Below, piece by piece: positions 4,539 to 10,259 of a DNA stretch of 10,259 nt. The stretch is from Actinomycetes bacterium (GTDB lineage Bacteria > Actinomycetota > Actinomycetes > Mycobacteriales > Micromonosporaceae): positions 1-10,259 of the forward strand of contig JAEYGD010000260.1 in assembly GCA_023402505.1 (NCBI GenBank), in the 5' to 3' direction. The stretch's first letter is position 1; each line of letters starts with the position of its first letter. Below the pieces are notes generated by a model. It did not search any database. It worked only from the letters and a program-made list of their open reading frames with translations, and was not told where the DNA came from. A program made the position numbers and the translations under genes.

Positions 4539-7220
4539 TCACGACCGGCGGGTCGCCTTCAGCGCGTAGAGCAGCTCCGCCTCGTGCGGCAGCAGGCGGA
4601 TGCCGCTCTCCCGGCAGACCACGTCCAGCCGGTCGAGCACGTCCGGGTCGCCGGTGCTCGCGGCGAGGCCGACCAACGCCTCCACCAGGTCACGCCGGTC
4701 CTGGCCGTCGGCACCCGCCTCGGCCGCCGCGGCGAACCACTCGGCCGCCAGGTCCCGCTCGCCGCGGTGCAGCGCCAGGGTGCCCTCGATCAACGCGCAG
4801 ATCCCGTCCGCCGGCCCCGCGACCCGGTCCCGTCCGCCCGCCGGCCCCGCCAGCCAGCCCGCCCCCGAGGCGGCCGGGAACCCGCCGTTAGCCGCCTGCC
4901 CCGCGCCCGGCTCGACCGGGCGCAGTTCGGCCAGCACCTCGCCGGCCTCCGCCGCGCGGCCGTCCTGGGCCAGCGCCAGTCCCACCGTGCCCAGCACCCG
5001 ACGGCGGTGCCCCGGGTCGCCCAGCCCCGCCAGGGCCGCCAGCGTCTGGCGTCCCCGGTCGACGGCGTCGGCGTACCGGCCCTCCAGACGGGCCACCTCG
5101 GCGAGATTGGCCTGGGCGAGAACCCGCAGCCGCTGCTCCCCGCACTGCGTGGCGAGCCGGTCGACGGCCGCCAACCGCCGCCGGGCGGCGGCCAGGTCGC
5201 CCGTCCGGATGCCGTGCCAGGCGAGGTTGTTCTGCGCCACCGCCATGTCGCGGGTCCGCCCGTGCCGCGTGGCCAGCGCCAGCACCCCGTCGGCCTGCTC
5301 CCGTGCCTCGTCGGGGGCGCCGGTGCCGATCAGCAGCGCACACAGCACCGTCCGGGCCTCCAGCTCCCCGGTCACGTCACCGGCGTCGTGGAACGCGGCC
5401 AGGGCGGTACGCGCCGCGGGCACCTCCTCCGCCCCCGCGCCGTGCTCCGCGGCCAGCCGGGCCACGCCCAGCGACGCCCATGCCCGCAGCACCGGGTCGG
5501 CGTCGGCGGTACGCGGATCGGCCAGCAACCGGCGCAGCCACTGCCGGCCGGCGACGTCCCGCCCCCGGAAGCGCCACCACCGGGTGAGCCCGGCGGCCAG
5601 CCGTAGCGCGGTCACCGGATCGTCGACGGCGGCGTGCGCCAGAGCCGTGCTGATGTCCCCGCTCACGTCGTCGAGCCGGTGCACCGCCGCGGTCAGGTGG
5701 ACCCCGACCAACTCGGGTGCCGTCCGGGCGACCAGCCGGGCCATGGCGCGGGCGTGCCGTCGCCGTACGCAGGTGAGCTCCCCCGCGCCGGCGGCCTGCT
5801 CGGCGGCGAAGTCGCGGACGGCGTCCAGCAGGCGGAACCGGAACGGCCCGGTCCCCCGTACGCTGAGCAGCCCCAGTTGGAGCAGCCGGTCCAGCAGCGG
5901 CACCGGGTCGGCCAGGACGGCTCCGGCCGGGTCGTCCTCGTCGGCGATCACCTCCTCGGCCAGCTCGATCGACCAGCGGTTGCCGAACACGGCGAGCCGG
6001 CGCAGGGCGGCCTGCTCGTCCGGCGCGAGGAGCAGGTAGCTGGTCGCGACCGCGTCCCGCAGCGTCTCCGCCACCGCCGCCCGGTTGCCCTCCGCCCGGC
6101 CGGGGTCCGCCGCGTTCCAGCCCGGCCGCTCGGCCGCGTTCCAGCCGGGCCGCTCGGCGGCGCCCGACGAGGTGGCGAGGTCCAGGACGCGGTCGCCGTA
6201 CCGGTCGAGCAGTTCGTTGAGGTCGAGGATCCGGCCACGGGCCGCCATCAGCTCGATGGCCAGGGGCAGGCCGCCGAGGCGCCGGACCAGCCGGGCCAGC
6301 GCCGGCAGCTCGGCCGGGGCCGGCGGATCGGGGCGTACCTGCGCGAGGCGGGCCGCGAACAGCGCGACCGCCGGATAGTTGGCGAGGACGGACGGACCGG
6401 CGTGGTCGTCGCGGGGCGGCGGCACGTCGAGCGGGGCGACCGGGCGGACCCGCTCCCCGCGCAGCCCGACCGGGTGCCGGCCGGTGACCAGCACCCGGAG
6501 CGACGGCACCCCGGCCGCCAGCCGGCGCACGGTCTCCGCGACCGGATCAGGGGCCCGCTCCACCGCGTCCATGATGAGCAGGGCCGGCCGGCCGGCGAGG
6601 TGGGCGGCGAGTTCGGGGAGGCGGGCCACGCCGAACACGGCGACCGACGCGGCGAGCACGTCGGCCGCGTCCGACCCCTCACCGATCAGGACGCCGGCCA
6701 CGCCACCCGGGTGGTGCCCGGCCACCGCGTGGGCCACCGCCAGGGCCAGCGCGGTCTTGCCGACGCCGGCCAGCCCGACCAGGCTGACCAGCCGGGGAGC
6801 CGGATCGTCGGTGAGCATCCCCACCAGCTCGGCCACGTCCCGTTCCCGGCCGATCAGGTCGGCTGCCGGCGGCAACGCGACCGGCGTGACGGCCCGGTCG
6901 TCGTACCCGGGTGGCTCGGCCTCCGGGGCCCGCGGCGCCGGCAGCGGCCGGGCGGCGGCGACGAACGCCGACCGCGCCGGCTCGGCCAGTCCGAGCGCGT
7001 CGGCGAGCAGGTCGACGGTCGTCCGCTGCGGTCGCAGGGACCGGCCCCGCTCCAGGTCGCGGACGGTCCGGATGCCGATGCCGGCCCGGGACGCCAGCTC
7101 GGCCTGGGTCAGGCCGGCGGCGAGCCGGTGCCCGCGGAGCAGGGCGGGCAGCCCGCCGGGGGCGCCCGGTCTCCGCGATCGATCATGCTCCGGGGTCATG
7201 GCCAGGAAGGGTACGGACAC
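4539..7220 (-). CDS. XRE-HTH / STAND (NB-ARC-like) ATPase / TPR transcriptional regulator
   Basis: 893 aa. An N-terminal XRE helix-turn-helix spans about residues 25-80 (LTQAELASRAGIGIRTVRDLERGR, 37-60, in two contiguous blocks). A proline-rich linker leads into a STAND NTPase: entry motif DLIGRERDVAEL (121-132), Walker A GLAGVGKTAL (149-158), Walker B ALLIMD (213-218), the arginine region VLVTGRHPVGLRGE (243-256), and the GLPLAIEL box (317-324). A winged-helix-like segment follows (about 385-480), then about 400 residues of Ala-rich helical repeats, probably TPR. No BTAD or LuxR domain is present. Such proteins act as ATP-gated switches whose repeats sense a ligand or partner. The GTG at 7220 is the longest start but has only a weak ribosome binding site; the ATG at 7199 is an alternative, and both lie before the HTH. 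It follows acdH by 81 bp on the same strand, so co-transcription is possible. Target genes are unknown; many relatives affect secondary metabolism or development. Confidence 0.88.
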   Translation of the reverse strand: MSVPFLAMTPEHDRSRRPGAPGGLPALLRGHRLAAGLTQAELASRAGIGIRTVRDLERGRSLRPQRTTVDLLADALGLAEPARSAFVAAARPLPAPRAPEAEPPGYDDRAVTPVALPPAADLIGRERDVAELVGMLTDDPAPRLVSLVGLAGVGKTALALAVAHAVAGHHPGGVAGVLIGEGSDAADVLAASVAVFGVARLPELAAHLAGRPALLIMDAVERAPDPVAETVRRLAAGVPSLRVLVTGRHPVGLRGERVRPVAPLDVPPPRDDHAGPSVLANYPAVALFAARLAQVRPDPPAPAELPALARLVRRLGGLPLAIELMAARGRILDLNELLDRYGDRVLDLATSSGAAERPGWNAAERPGWNAADPGRAEGNRAAVAETLRDAVATSYLLLAPDEQAALRRLAVFGNRWSIELAEEVIADEDDPAGAVLADPVPLLDRLLQLGLLSVRGTGPFRFRLLDAVRDFAAEQAAGAGELTCVRRRHARAMARLVARTAPELVGVHLTAAVHRLDDVSGDISTALAHAAVDDPVTALRLAAGLTRWWRFRGRDVAGRQWLRRLLADPRTADADPVLRAWASLGVARLAAEHGAGAEEVPAARTALAAFHDAGDVTGELEARTVLCALLIGTGAPDEAREQADGVLALATRHGRTRDMAVAQNNLAWHGIRTGDLAAARRRLAAVDRLATQCGEQRLRVLAQANLAEVARLEGRYADAVDRGRQTLAALAGLGDPGHRRRVLGTVGLALAQDGRAAEAGEVLAELRPVEPGAGQAANGGFPAASGAGWLAGPAGGRDRVAGPADGICALIEGTLALHRGERDLAAEWFAAAAEAGADGQDRRDLVEALVGLAASTGDPDVLDRLDVVCRESGIRLLPHEAELLYALKATRRS
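6110..6157 (-). repeat. 24-bp in-frame tandem duplication in the STAND regulator
   Basis: Two 24-bp units (6110-6133 and 6134-6157) differ at a single base and encode ERPGWNAA twice (residues about 357-372). They lie between the NB-ARC-like core and the winged-helix segment, in an otherwise unconserved loop. This looks like a recent slippage event; the repeat number may vary between strains. Confidence 0.8.
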
Positions 7221-7301
7221 CGTCCGACCATCGACAGGCGATCGTCGTCCTGCCGACGCCCCGCTGCCGATATCCGACAGCTCCGGTTCGTCGGGCCGTC
7301 G

Positions 7302-8450
7302 TCAGAGTCCCAGGTCACGCGCGATGATCATGCGCTGCACCTCGGACGTCCCCTCCCCGATCTCCAGGATCTTCGAGTCCCGCCAGAAGCGGGCCACCGG
7401 GTACTCGTTCATGAAGCCGTAGCCGCCGTGGATCTGCGTCGCGTCGCGGGCGTTGTCGACCGCGATCGTGCTGGCGTGCAGCTTGGCGATGGCGGCCTGG
7501 CGCTTGAACGGCTCCCCGGCGAGCATCCGGGCGGCGGCGTCGTAGTACGCGAGCCGGGCGGTGTGCGCCTTCAGCTCCATGTCGGCGATCTTGAACTGGA
7601 TCGCCTGGTTGGCGCCGATGGGCCGGCCGAACGCGTGCCGCTCCTGCGCGTACTTGACCGACTCGTCCACACAGCCCTGCGCCAGGCCGACGGCGAGCGC
7701 CGCGATGGCGATCCGTCCCTCGTCCAGGATCCGCAGGAACTGGGCGAACCCGCGCCCCCGCTCGCCCAGCAGGTTCGCCGCCGGGACCCGGCAGTCGTCG
7801 AAGGTCAGCTCATGCGTGTCCGAGGCGGTCCACCCCACCTTGGAGTAGCCGGGCGCCACCGTGAAGCCGGGAGTCCCGGTGGGCACGATGATCGTGGACA
7901 GCTCCTTGGCGCCGTCCGGCCTGGTGCCGGTGACCGCGGTGACCGTGACCAGCGCGGTGATGTCGGTGCCGGAGTTCGTGATGAACGCCTTCGAACCGTT
8001 GATCACCCACTCGTCGCCGTCCAGGACCGCCCTCGTCTGGGTGCCACCGGCGTCCGACCCGAAGCCGGGCTCGGTCAGTCCGAAGCCCGCGAGGGCCTCG
8101 CCGCTGAGCAGCTTCGGCAGCCACTGCGCCTTCTGCTCGTCGGTGCCGAACCGGTAGATCGGCATCGCGCCGAGGGACACCGCCGCCTCCAGCGTGATCG
8201 CCACGCTGGAGTCGACCCGGGCCAGCTCCTCCAGTGCCAGGCAGAGCGCGAAGTAGTCGCCGCCCATGCCGCCGTGCTCCTCCGGGAAGGGCAGGCCGAA
8301 CAGGCCCATCTTCCCCATCTGGCGGATCACGTCGTACGGGAAGGTGTGCCGCTCGTAGTGCTCGGCGATGACCGGGGCGACCACCTCGCGGGCGAAGTCC
8401 CGCACGCTCGCCCGCAGCGCCTCGTGCTCCTCGGTGAGCCGGAAGTCCAT
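7302..8450 (-). CDS. acdH: Acyl-CoA dehydrogenase, AcdH-like (branched-chain acyl-CoA catabolism)
   Basis: 382 aa, full length. This cytosolic flavoenzyme uses FAD to put an alpha,beta double bond into acyl-CoA and passes electrons to ETF. The N-terminal helical domain begins MDFRLTEEHEALR. FAD/substrate motifs are GFGLTEPGFGSDAGG (122-136) and WVINGSKAFITNSG (148-161); RILDEGRIAIAALAVGLAQG (240-259) starts the C-terminal domain, and QIHGGYGFMNEYPVARFWRD (339-358) then ILEIGEGTSEVQR (361-373) close it. Glu366 in GEGTSE occupies the catalytic-base position of SCAD/MCAD enzymes; isovaleryl-CoA dehydrogenases instead use a Glu further upstream. From memory it closely resembles Streptomyces AcdH, needed for valine, isoleucine and leucine use. 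The ATG at 8450 is certain: AGGAGG (8456-8461) sits 5 nt upstream. The gap to the upstream carboxyltransferase stop is 70 bp, with no terminator seen, so an operon is likely. Confidence 0.92.
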   Translation of the reverse strand: MDFRLTEEHEALRASVRDFAREVVAPVIAEHYERHTFPYDVIRQMGKMGLFGLPFPEEHGGMGGDYFALCLALEELARVDSSVAITLEAAVSLGAMPIYRFGTDEQKAQWLPKLLSGEALAGFGLTEPGFGSDAGGTQTRAVLDGDEWVINGSKAFITNSGTDITALVTVTAVTGTRPDGAKELSTIIVPTGTPGFTVAPGYSKVGWTASDTHELTFDDCRVPAANLLGERGRGFAQFLRILDEGRIAIAALAVGLAQGCVDESVKYAQERHAFGRPIGANQAIQFKIADMELKAHTARLAYYDAAARMLAGEPFKRQAAIAKLHASTIAVDNARDATQIHGGYGFMNEYPVARFWRDSKILEIGEGTSEVQRMIIARDLGL

Positions 8451-8520
8451 GGGTTCCTCCTGGGTGGAAGGCCGCCGGGCGCTCGTGACGCCGCGACGGG
8501 CTGGTACGCGGGTGCTCCGG

Positions 8521-10053
8521 TCAGACGGGGGTGACGCCGTGCCGGCGCGTCGAGAAGTGGCGGTCCTTGCCGCGCGCGGCGGCGAACCGGCGGACCAGCT
8601 CGGCACGGAGCTCGTGCGGTTCGACGATCGCGTCGACGACCAGCTCGCTGGCCAGCCGGACGATGTCGATGTCGCGCTCGTACTCCGCGCGCTTCGCCGC
8701 CACGAACGCGGCCCGTTCGGTCTCGTCCCCGATCGCGGCGATCTTGTTCGCGTAGACGGCGTTCACGGCCGCCTCCGCACCCATCACGGCGATCTTCGCG
8801 GTGGGCAGGGCGATCGTGGCGTCCGGCTCGAAGCCGGGGCCGGCCATCGCGTAGAGGCCGGCGCCGTACGCCTTGCGCACCACCACACAGATCTTCGGTA
8901 CGGTCGCCTCGGAGATCGCGGTGATCATCTTGGCGCCGTGGCGGATGATGCCCTGCTTCTCCACCGCGCTGCCGACCATGAAGCCGGGCACGTCGCTCAG
9001 GAACAGCAACGGCACGTTGAACGCGTCGCAGAGCTGCACGAACCGGGTGGCCTTGTCGGCCGAGTCGACGAAGAGCACGCCGCCCTTGAACATCGAGTTG
9101 TTGCCGACCACGCCGACGACCTCGCCGTTCAGCCGGCCGAAGCCGATGGTCAGCTCCTTGGCCCACAGCGCCTGGATCTCGAAGAAGCTGCCCTCGTCGA
9201 GCAGTCCCTTGGCGTACCGGCGCATGTCGAACGCCTGCCGCTCGCTGGCCGGCACCAGCGCCGCGAGGTCGGCCTTCTCCGACGCCTGCGCGGCCGGCGC
9301 GGCGGGCGGCGCCTGGGTCCAGTTGGACGGCAGGTACGACAGGTAGCGCTTCACCACGTCGAGTGCCTCGGCCTCGGTCTTGCAGAGGAAGTGCCCGACG
9401 CCGGACTCGGCGCAGTGCACCTTTGCCCCGCCCATCGCCTCCAGCGTGGTCTTCTCGCCGGTGACCATCTCGACCATCCGGTCGGAGCCGAGGTACATGC
9501 TGGCGTTGCCGTCGACCATGGCGACCACGTCGCAGAACGCCGGGATGTACGCCCCACCGGCGGCGCTCGGCCCGAACAGCGCGCAGACCTGGGGGATCGA
9601 GCCGGAGGCACGGACCTGGTTCCAGAAGATCTTGCCGGCGCCGCGCCGGCCGGGGAACAGCTCGACCTGGTCGGTGATCCGGGCTCCGGCGGAGTCGACC
9701 AGGTAGACCATCGGGACGCCGGTCGCGTACGCCCGCTCGATGATCCGGATGATCTTCTCGACGGTACGGGCGCCCCAACTGCCGGCCTTGACGGTGGAGT
9801 CGTTGGCCATCAGGCAGACCGGCCGGCCGTCGATCGTGGCGGTGCCGGTGACGACACCGTCGGCGGGCAGGCCCTCGGCCAGCGCGTTGGCGTAGAGGCC
9901 GTCCTCGACGAAGGAGCCCTCGTCGACCAGGAGCGCGACGCGCTCCCGGGCGAAGAGCTTGCCCTTCGCGGCGTTCGCCGCGTGGTACTTGTCCGCACCG
10001 CCGGCCCTGGCGCGCTTGCGAAGCTGCTCCAGTGCCTCACCGTCGAGCGTCAC
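8521..10053 (-). CDS. Acyl-CoA carboxylase carboxyltransferase (beta) subunit
   Basis: 510 aa, normal for the family. It moves CO2 from carboxybiotin to an acyl- or enoyl-CoA. Two crotonase-like halves are complete: the N half has DSAGARI (120-126), the oxyanion Gly-Gly in GPSAAGGAYIP (161-171) and TGEKTTLEAMGGAKVH (198-213), ending YLSYLPSNW (237-245); an Ala-rich linker (247-262) leads to the C half with VPGFMVG (355-361), GIIRHGAKM (368-376), RKAYGAGLYAM (393-403) and IAVMGAEAAV (421-430). The motifs mix propionyl-CoA carboxylase-like features (GIIRHGAK, SYLPSN) and methylcrotonyl-CoA carboxylase-like ones (GFMVG, GAGxYxM). At the place of the substrate-selecting Asp of Streptomyces PccB there is Tyr401, so propionyl-CoA is not the obvious substrate. 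The GTG at 10053 has AGGGAG (10059-10064) 5 nt upstream. No alpha (biotin) subunit is in the window. It probably heads an operon with acdH, under a TetR-type operator. Confidence 0.9.
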   Translation of the reverse strand: MTLDGEALEQLRKRARAGGADKYHAANAAKGKLFARERVALLVDEGSFVEDGLYANALAEGLPADGVVTGTATIDGRPVCLMANDSTVKAGSWGARTVEKIIRIIERAYATGVPMVYLVDSAGARITDQVELFPGRRGAGKIFWNQVRASGSIPQVCALFGPSAAGGAYIPAFCDVVAMVDGNASMYLGSDRMVEMVTGEKTTLEAMGGAKVHCAESGVGHFLCKTEAEALDVVKRYLSYLPSNWTQAPPAAPAAQASEKADLAALVPASERQAFDMRRYAKGLLDEGSFFEIQALWAKELTIGFGRLNGEVVGVVGNNSMFKGGVLFVDSADKATRFVQLCDAFNVPLLFLSDVPGFMVGSAVEKQGIIRHGAKMITAISEATVPKICVVVRKAYGAGLYAMAGPGFEPDATIALPTAKIAVMGAEAAVNAVYANKIAAIGDETERAAFVAAKRAEYERDIDIVRLASELVVDAIVEPHELRAELVRRFAAARGKDRHFSTRRHGVTPV

Positions 10054-10110
10054 GCCGACTCCCTGCTGCCGCCGCCCTGTGCCGGCCCCGCCCCGTTCGC
10101 GAGCTGACCG

Positions 10111-10130
10111 ACCTGAACGATCGTTAGGTT
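10111..10130. promoter_or_regulatory. TetR-type operator in the carboxylase leader
   Basis: A perfect 10-bp palindrome AACGATCGTT (10116-10125) is flanked by ACCT on the left and AGGT on the right, the left arm carrying one extra G, so it reads ACCTGAACGATCGTTAGGT. It lies 63-72 bp upstream of the GTG at 10053. TAACCT (minus strand, 10126-10131) could be a -10 overlapping it, though no matching -35 is clear. Size and symmetry suit a TetR-family repressor, common for acyl-CoA catabolic operons. No TetR gene is in the window. Confidence 0.55.
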
Positions 10131-10163
10131 AGCGCACCGCGGCACCTGAGAGCGACCCGTCCA

Positions 10164-10258
10164 CCCCACCTCCCGCGATCTTGCACTTTCGGCCCTCGAT
10201 TTGCGGCGTGAGCGGCTTTTTGTCGGGGCAGAAACCGCAAGATCGCGGGAGGGTGGGG
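10164..10258. repeat. Long palindromic intergenic element (REP/MITE-like)
   Basis: Left arm 10164-10184 and right arm 10237-10258 pair over 21 bp with a single bulged G (10253): 14 bp of TCCCGCGATCTTGC with its complement, then CCCCACC with its complement. Inside, after a 2x2 mismatch, TTTC (10187-10190) pairs with GAAA (10231-10234), and GCCCT (10192-10196) with GGGGC (10225-10229, one G-U pair). Nearly the whole 95 bp is therefore one imperfect palindrome with a G/T-rich apex. I remember elements with arms around GCGATCTTGCA as frequent in Micromonospora intergenic DNA; that is recollection, not a search. It could terminate a gene arriving from the right or be a dispersed mobile repeat. It ends one base from the window edge. 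Confidence 0.8.
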
Positions 10259-10259
10259 G

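Noticed and set aside
4403..4560. Plus-strand frame reading PAPS/PALS repeats through the 15-bp tandem units
   Set aside because: It begins right after a stop codon, has no start codon and no ribosome binding site, and runs into the opposite-strand gene. The repeat is better treated as noncoding DNA.
7221..7301. Possible hairpins (CGxCAGG/CCTGxCG and an interrupted CTG...CAG around GATATC) between acdH and the STAND gene
   Set aside because: The stems are short and broken by mismatches, too weak to call a terminator or operator.
5634..8534. 966-codon plus-strand open frame covering parts of the STAND gene and all of acdH
   Set aside because: It spans two real minus-strand genes and their gap, is full of Arg/Gly/Pro/Gln, and has no domain. 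It is a composition shadow, not a gene.
8451..8606. N-terminal extension of acdH to 8606
   Set aside because: It would overlap the carboxyltransferase gene and add an Arg/Ser-rich stretch foreign to the family, whereas a perfect AGGAGG sits 5 nt before the ATG at 8450.
8368..10107. 579-codon plus-strand open frame opposite the carboxyltransferase gene
   Set aside because: Antisense to a full-length, motif-complete beta subunit; no conserved features.
1..10259. Search for a defence island, CRISPR array, phage or transposon genes
   Set aside because: All six genes belong to housekeeping or regulatory families or an unknown membrane protein. There are no spaced direct repeats of CRISPR type, no transposase or integrase, and no tRNA-like att site.

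Overview
The window looks like chromosomal DNA from a high-GC actinomycete, most probably a member of the Micromonosporaceae. This rests on the very GC-rich third codon positions, the GTG starts, the actinobacterial forms of the glutamate-cysteine ligase, YceI/MarR and AcdH-type proteins, and a terminal palindrome of a kind I remember as common in Micromonospora intergenic DNA. The taxonomy is inferred by eye; no search was run. Six protein-coding genes fill most of the window. There are no tRNA or rRNA genes, no CRISPR array and no transposase.

Layout, left to right. Positions 3-1268 (+) hold the 3' part of a membrane protein with about six transmembrane helices and low-complexity Ala/Gly/Ser tails. 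It converges, 8 bp apart, on a GCS2-family glutamate-cysteine ligase-like gene (1277-2755, -). A 279-bp gap follows, with a dyad upstream of the ligase and a strong hairpin that terminates the next gene, a YceI-family protein (3035-3616, -). yceI is divergent from a MarR-type regulator (3719-4231, +), and the 102-bp gap between them carries both promoters and operator-like repeats. marR converges on a large XRE-HTH/STAND-ATPase/TPR regulator (4539-7220, -). The 307-bp space between them is noncoding but structured: competing hairpins, a 15-bp-stem hairpin with G-runs, and a 15-bp tandem repeat.

The right part is a catabolic unit on the minus strand: an acyl-CoA carboxylase carboxyltransferase (beta) subunit (8521-10053), then an AcdH-like acyl-CoA dehydrogenase (7302-8450), with the STAND regulator downstream. 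A TetR-type palindrome lies in the leader of the carboxylase gene. The dehydrogenase makes enoyl-CoAs and the carboxylase adds carboxylate to an acyl- or enoyl-CoA, as expected for branched-chain amino acid or related acyl-CoA breakdown. The biotin carboxylase/BCCP (alpha) partner would have to lie outside the window. The window ends in a nearly complete palindromic element (10164-10258).

I see no convincing new multi-gene system. The most interesting items are the terminal palindromic repeat, the structured 307-bp convergent intergenic region, and the compact marR/yceI control region.
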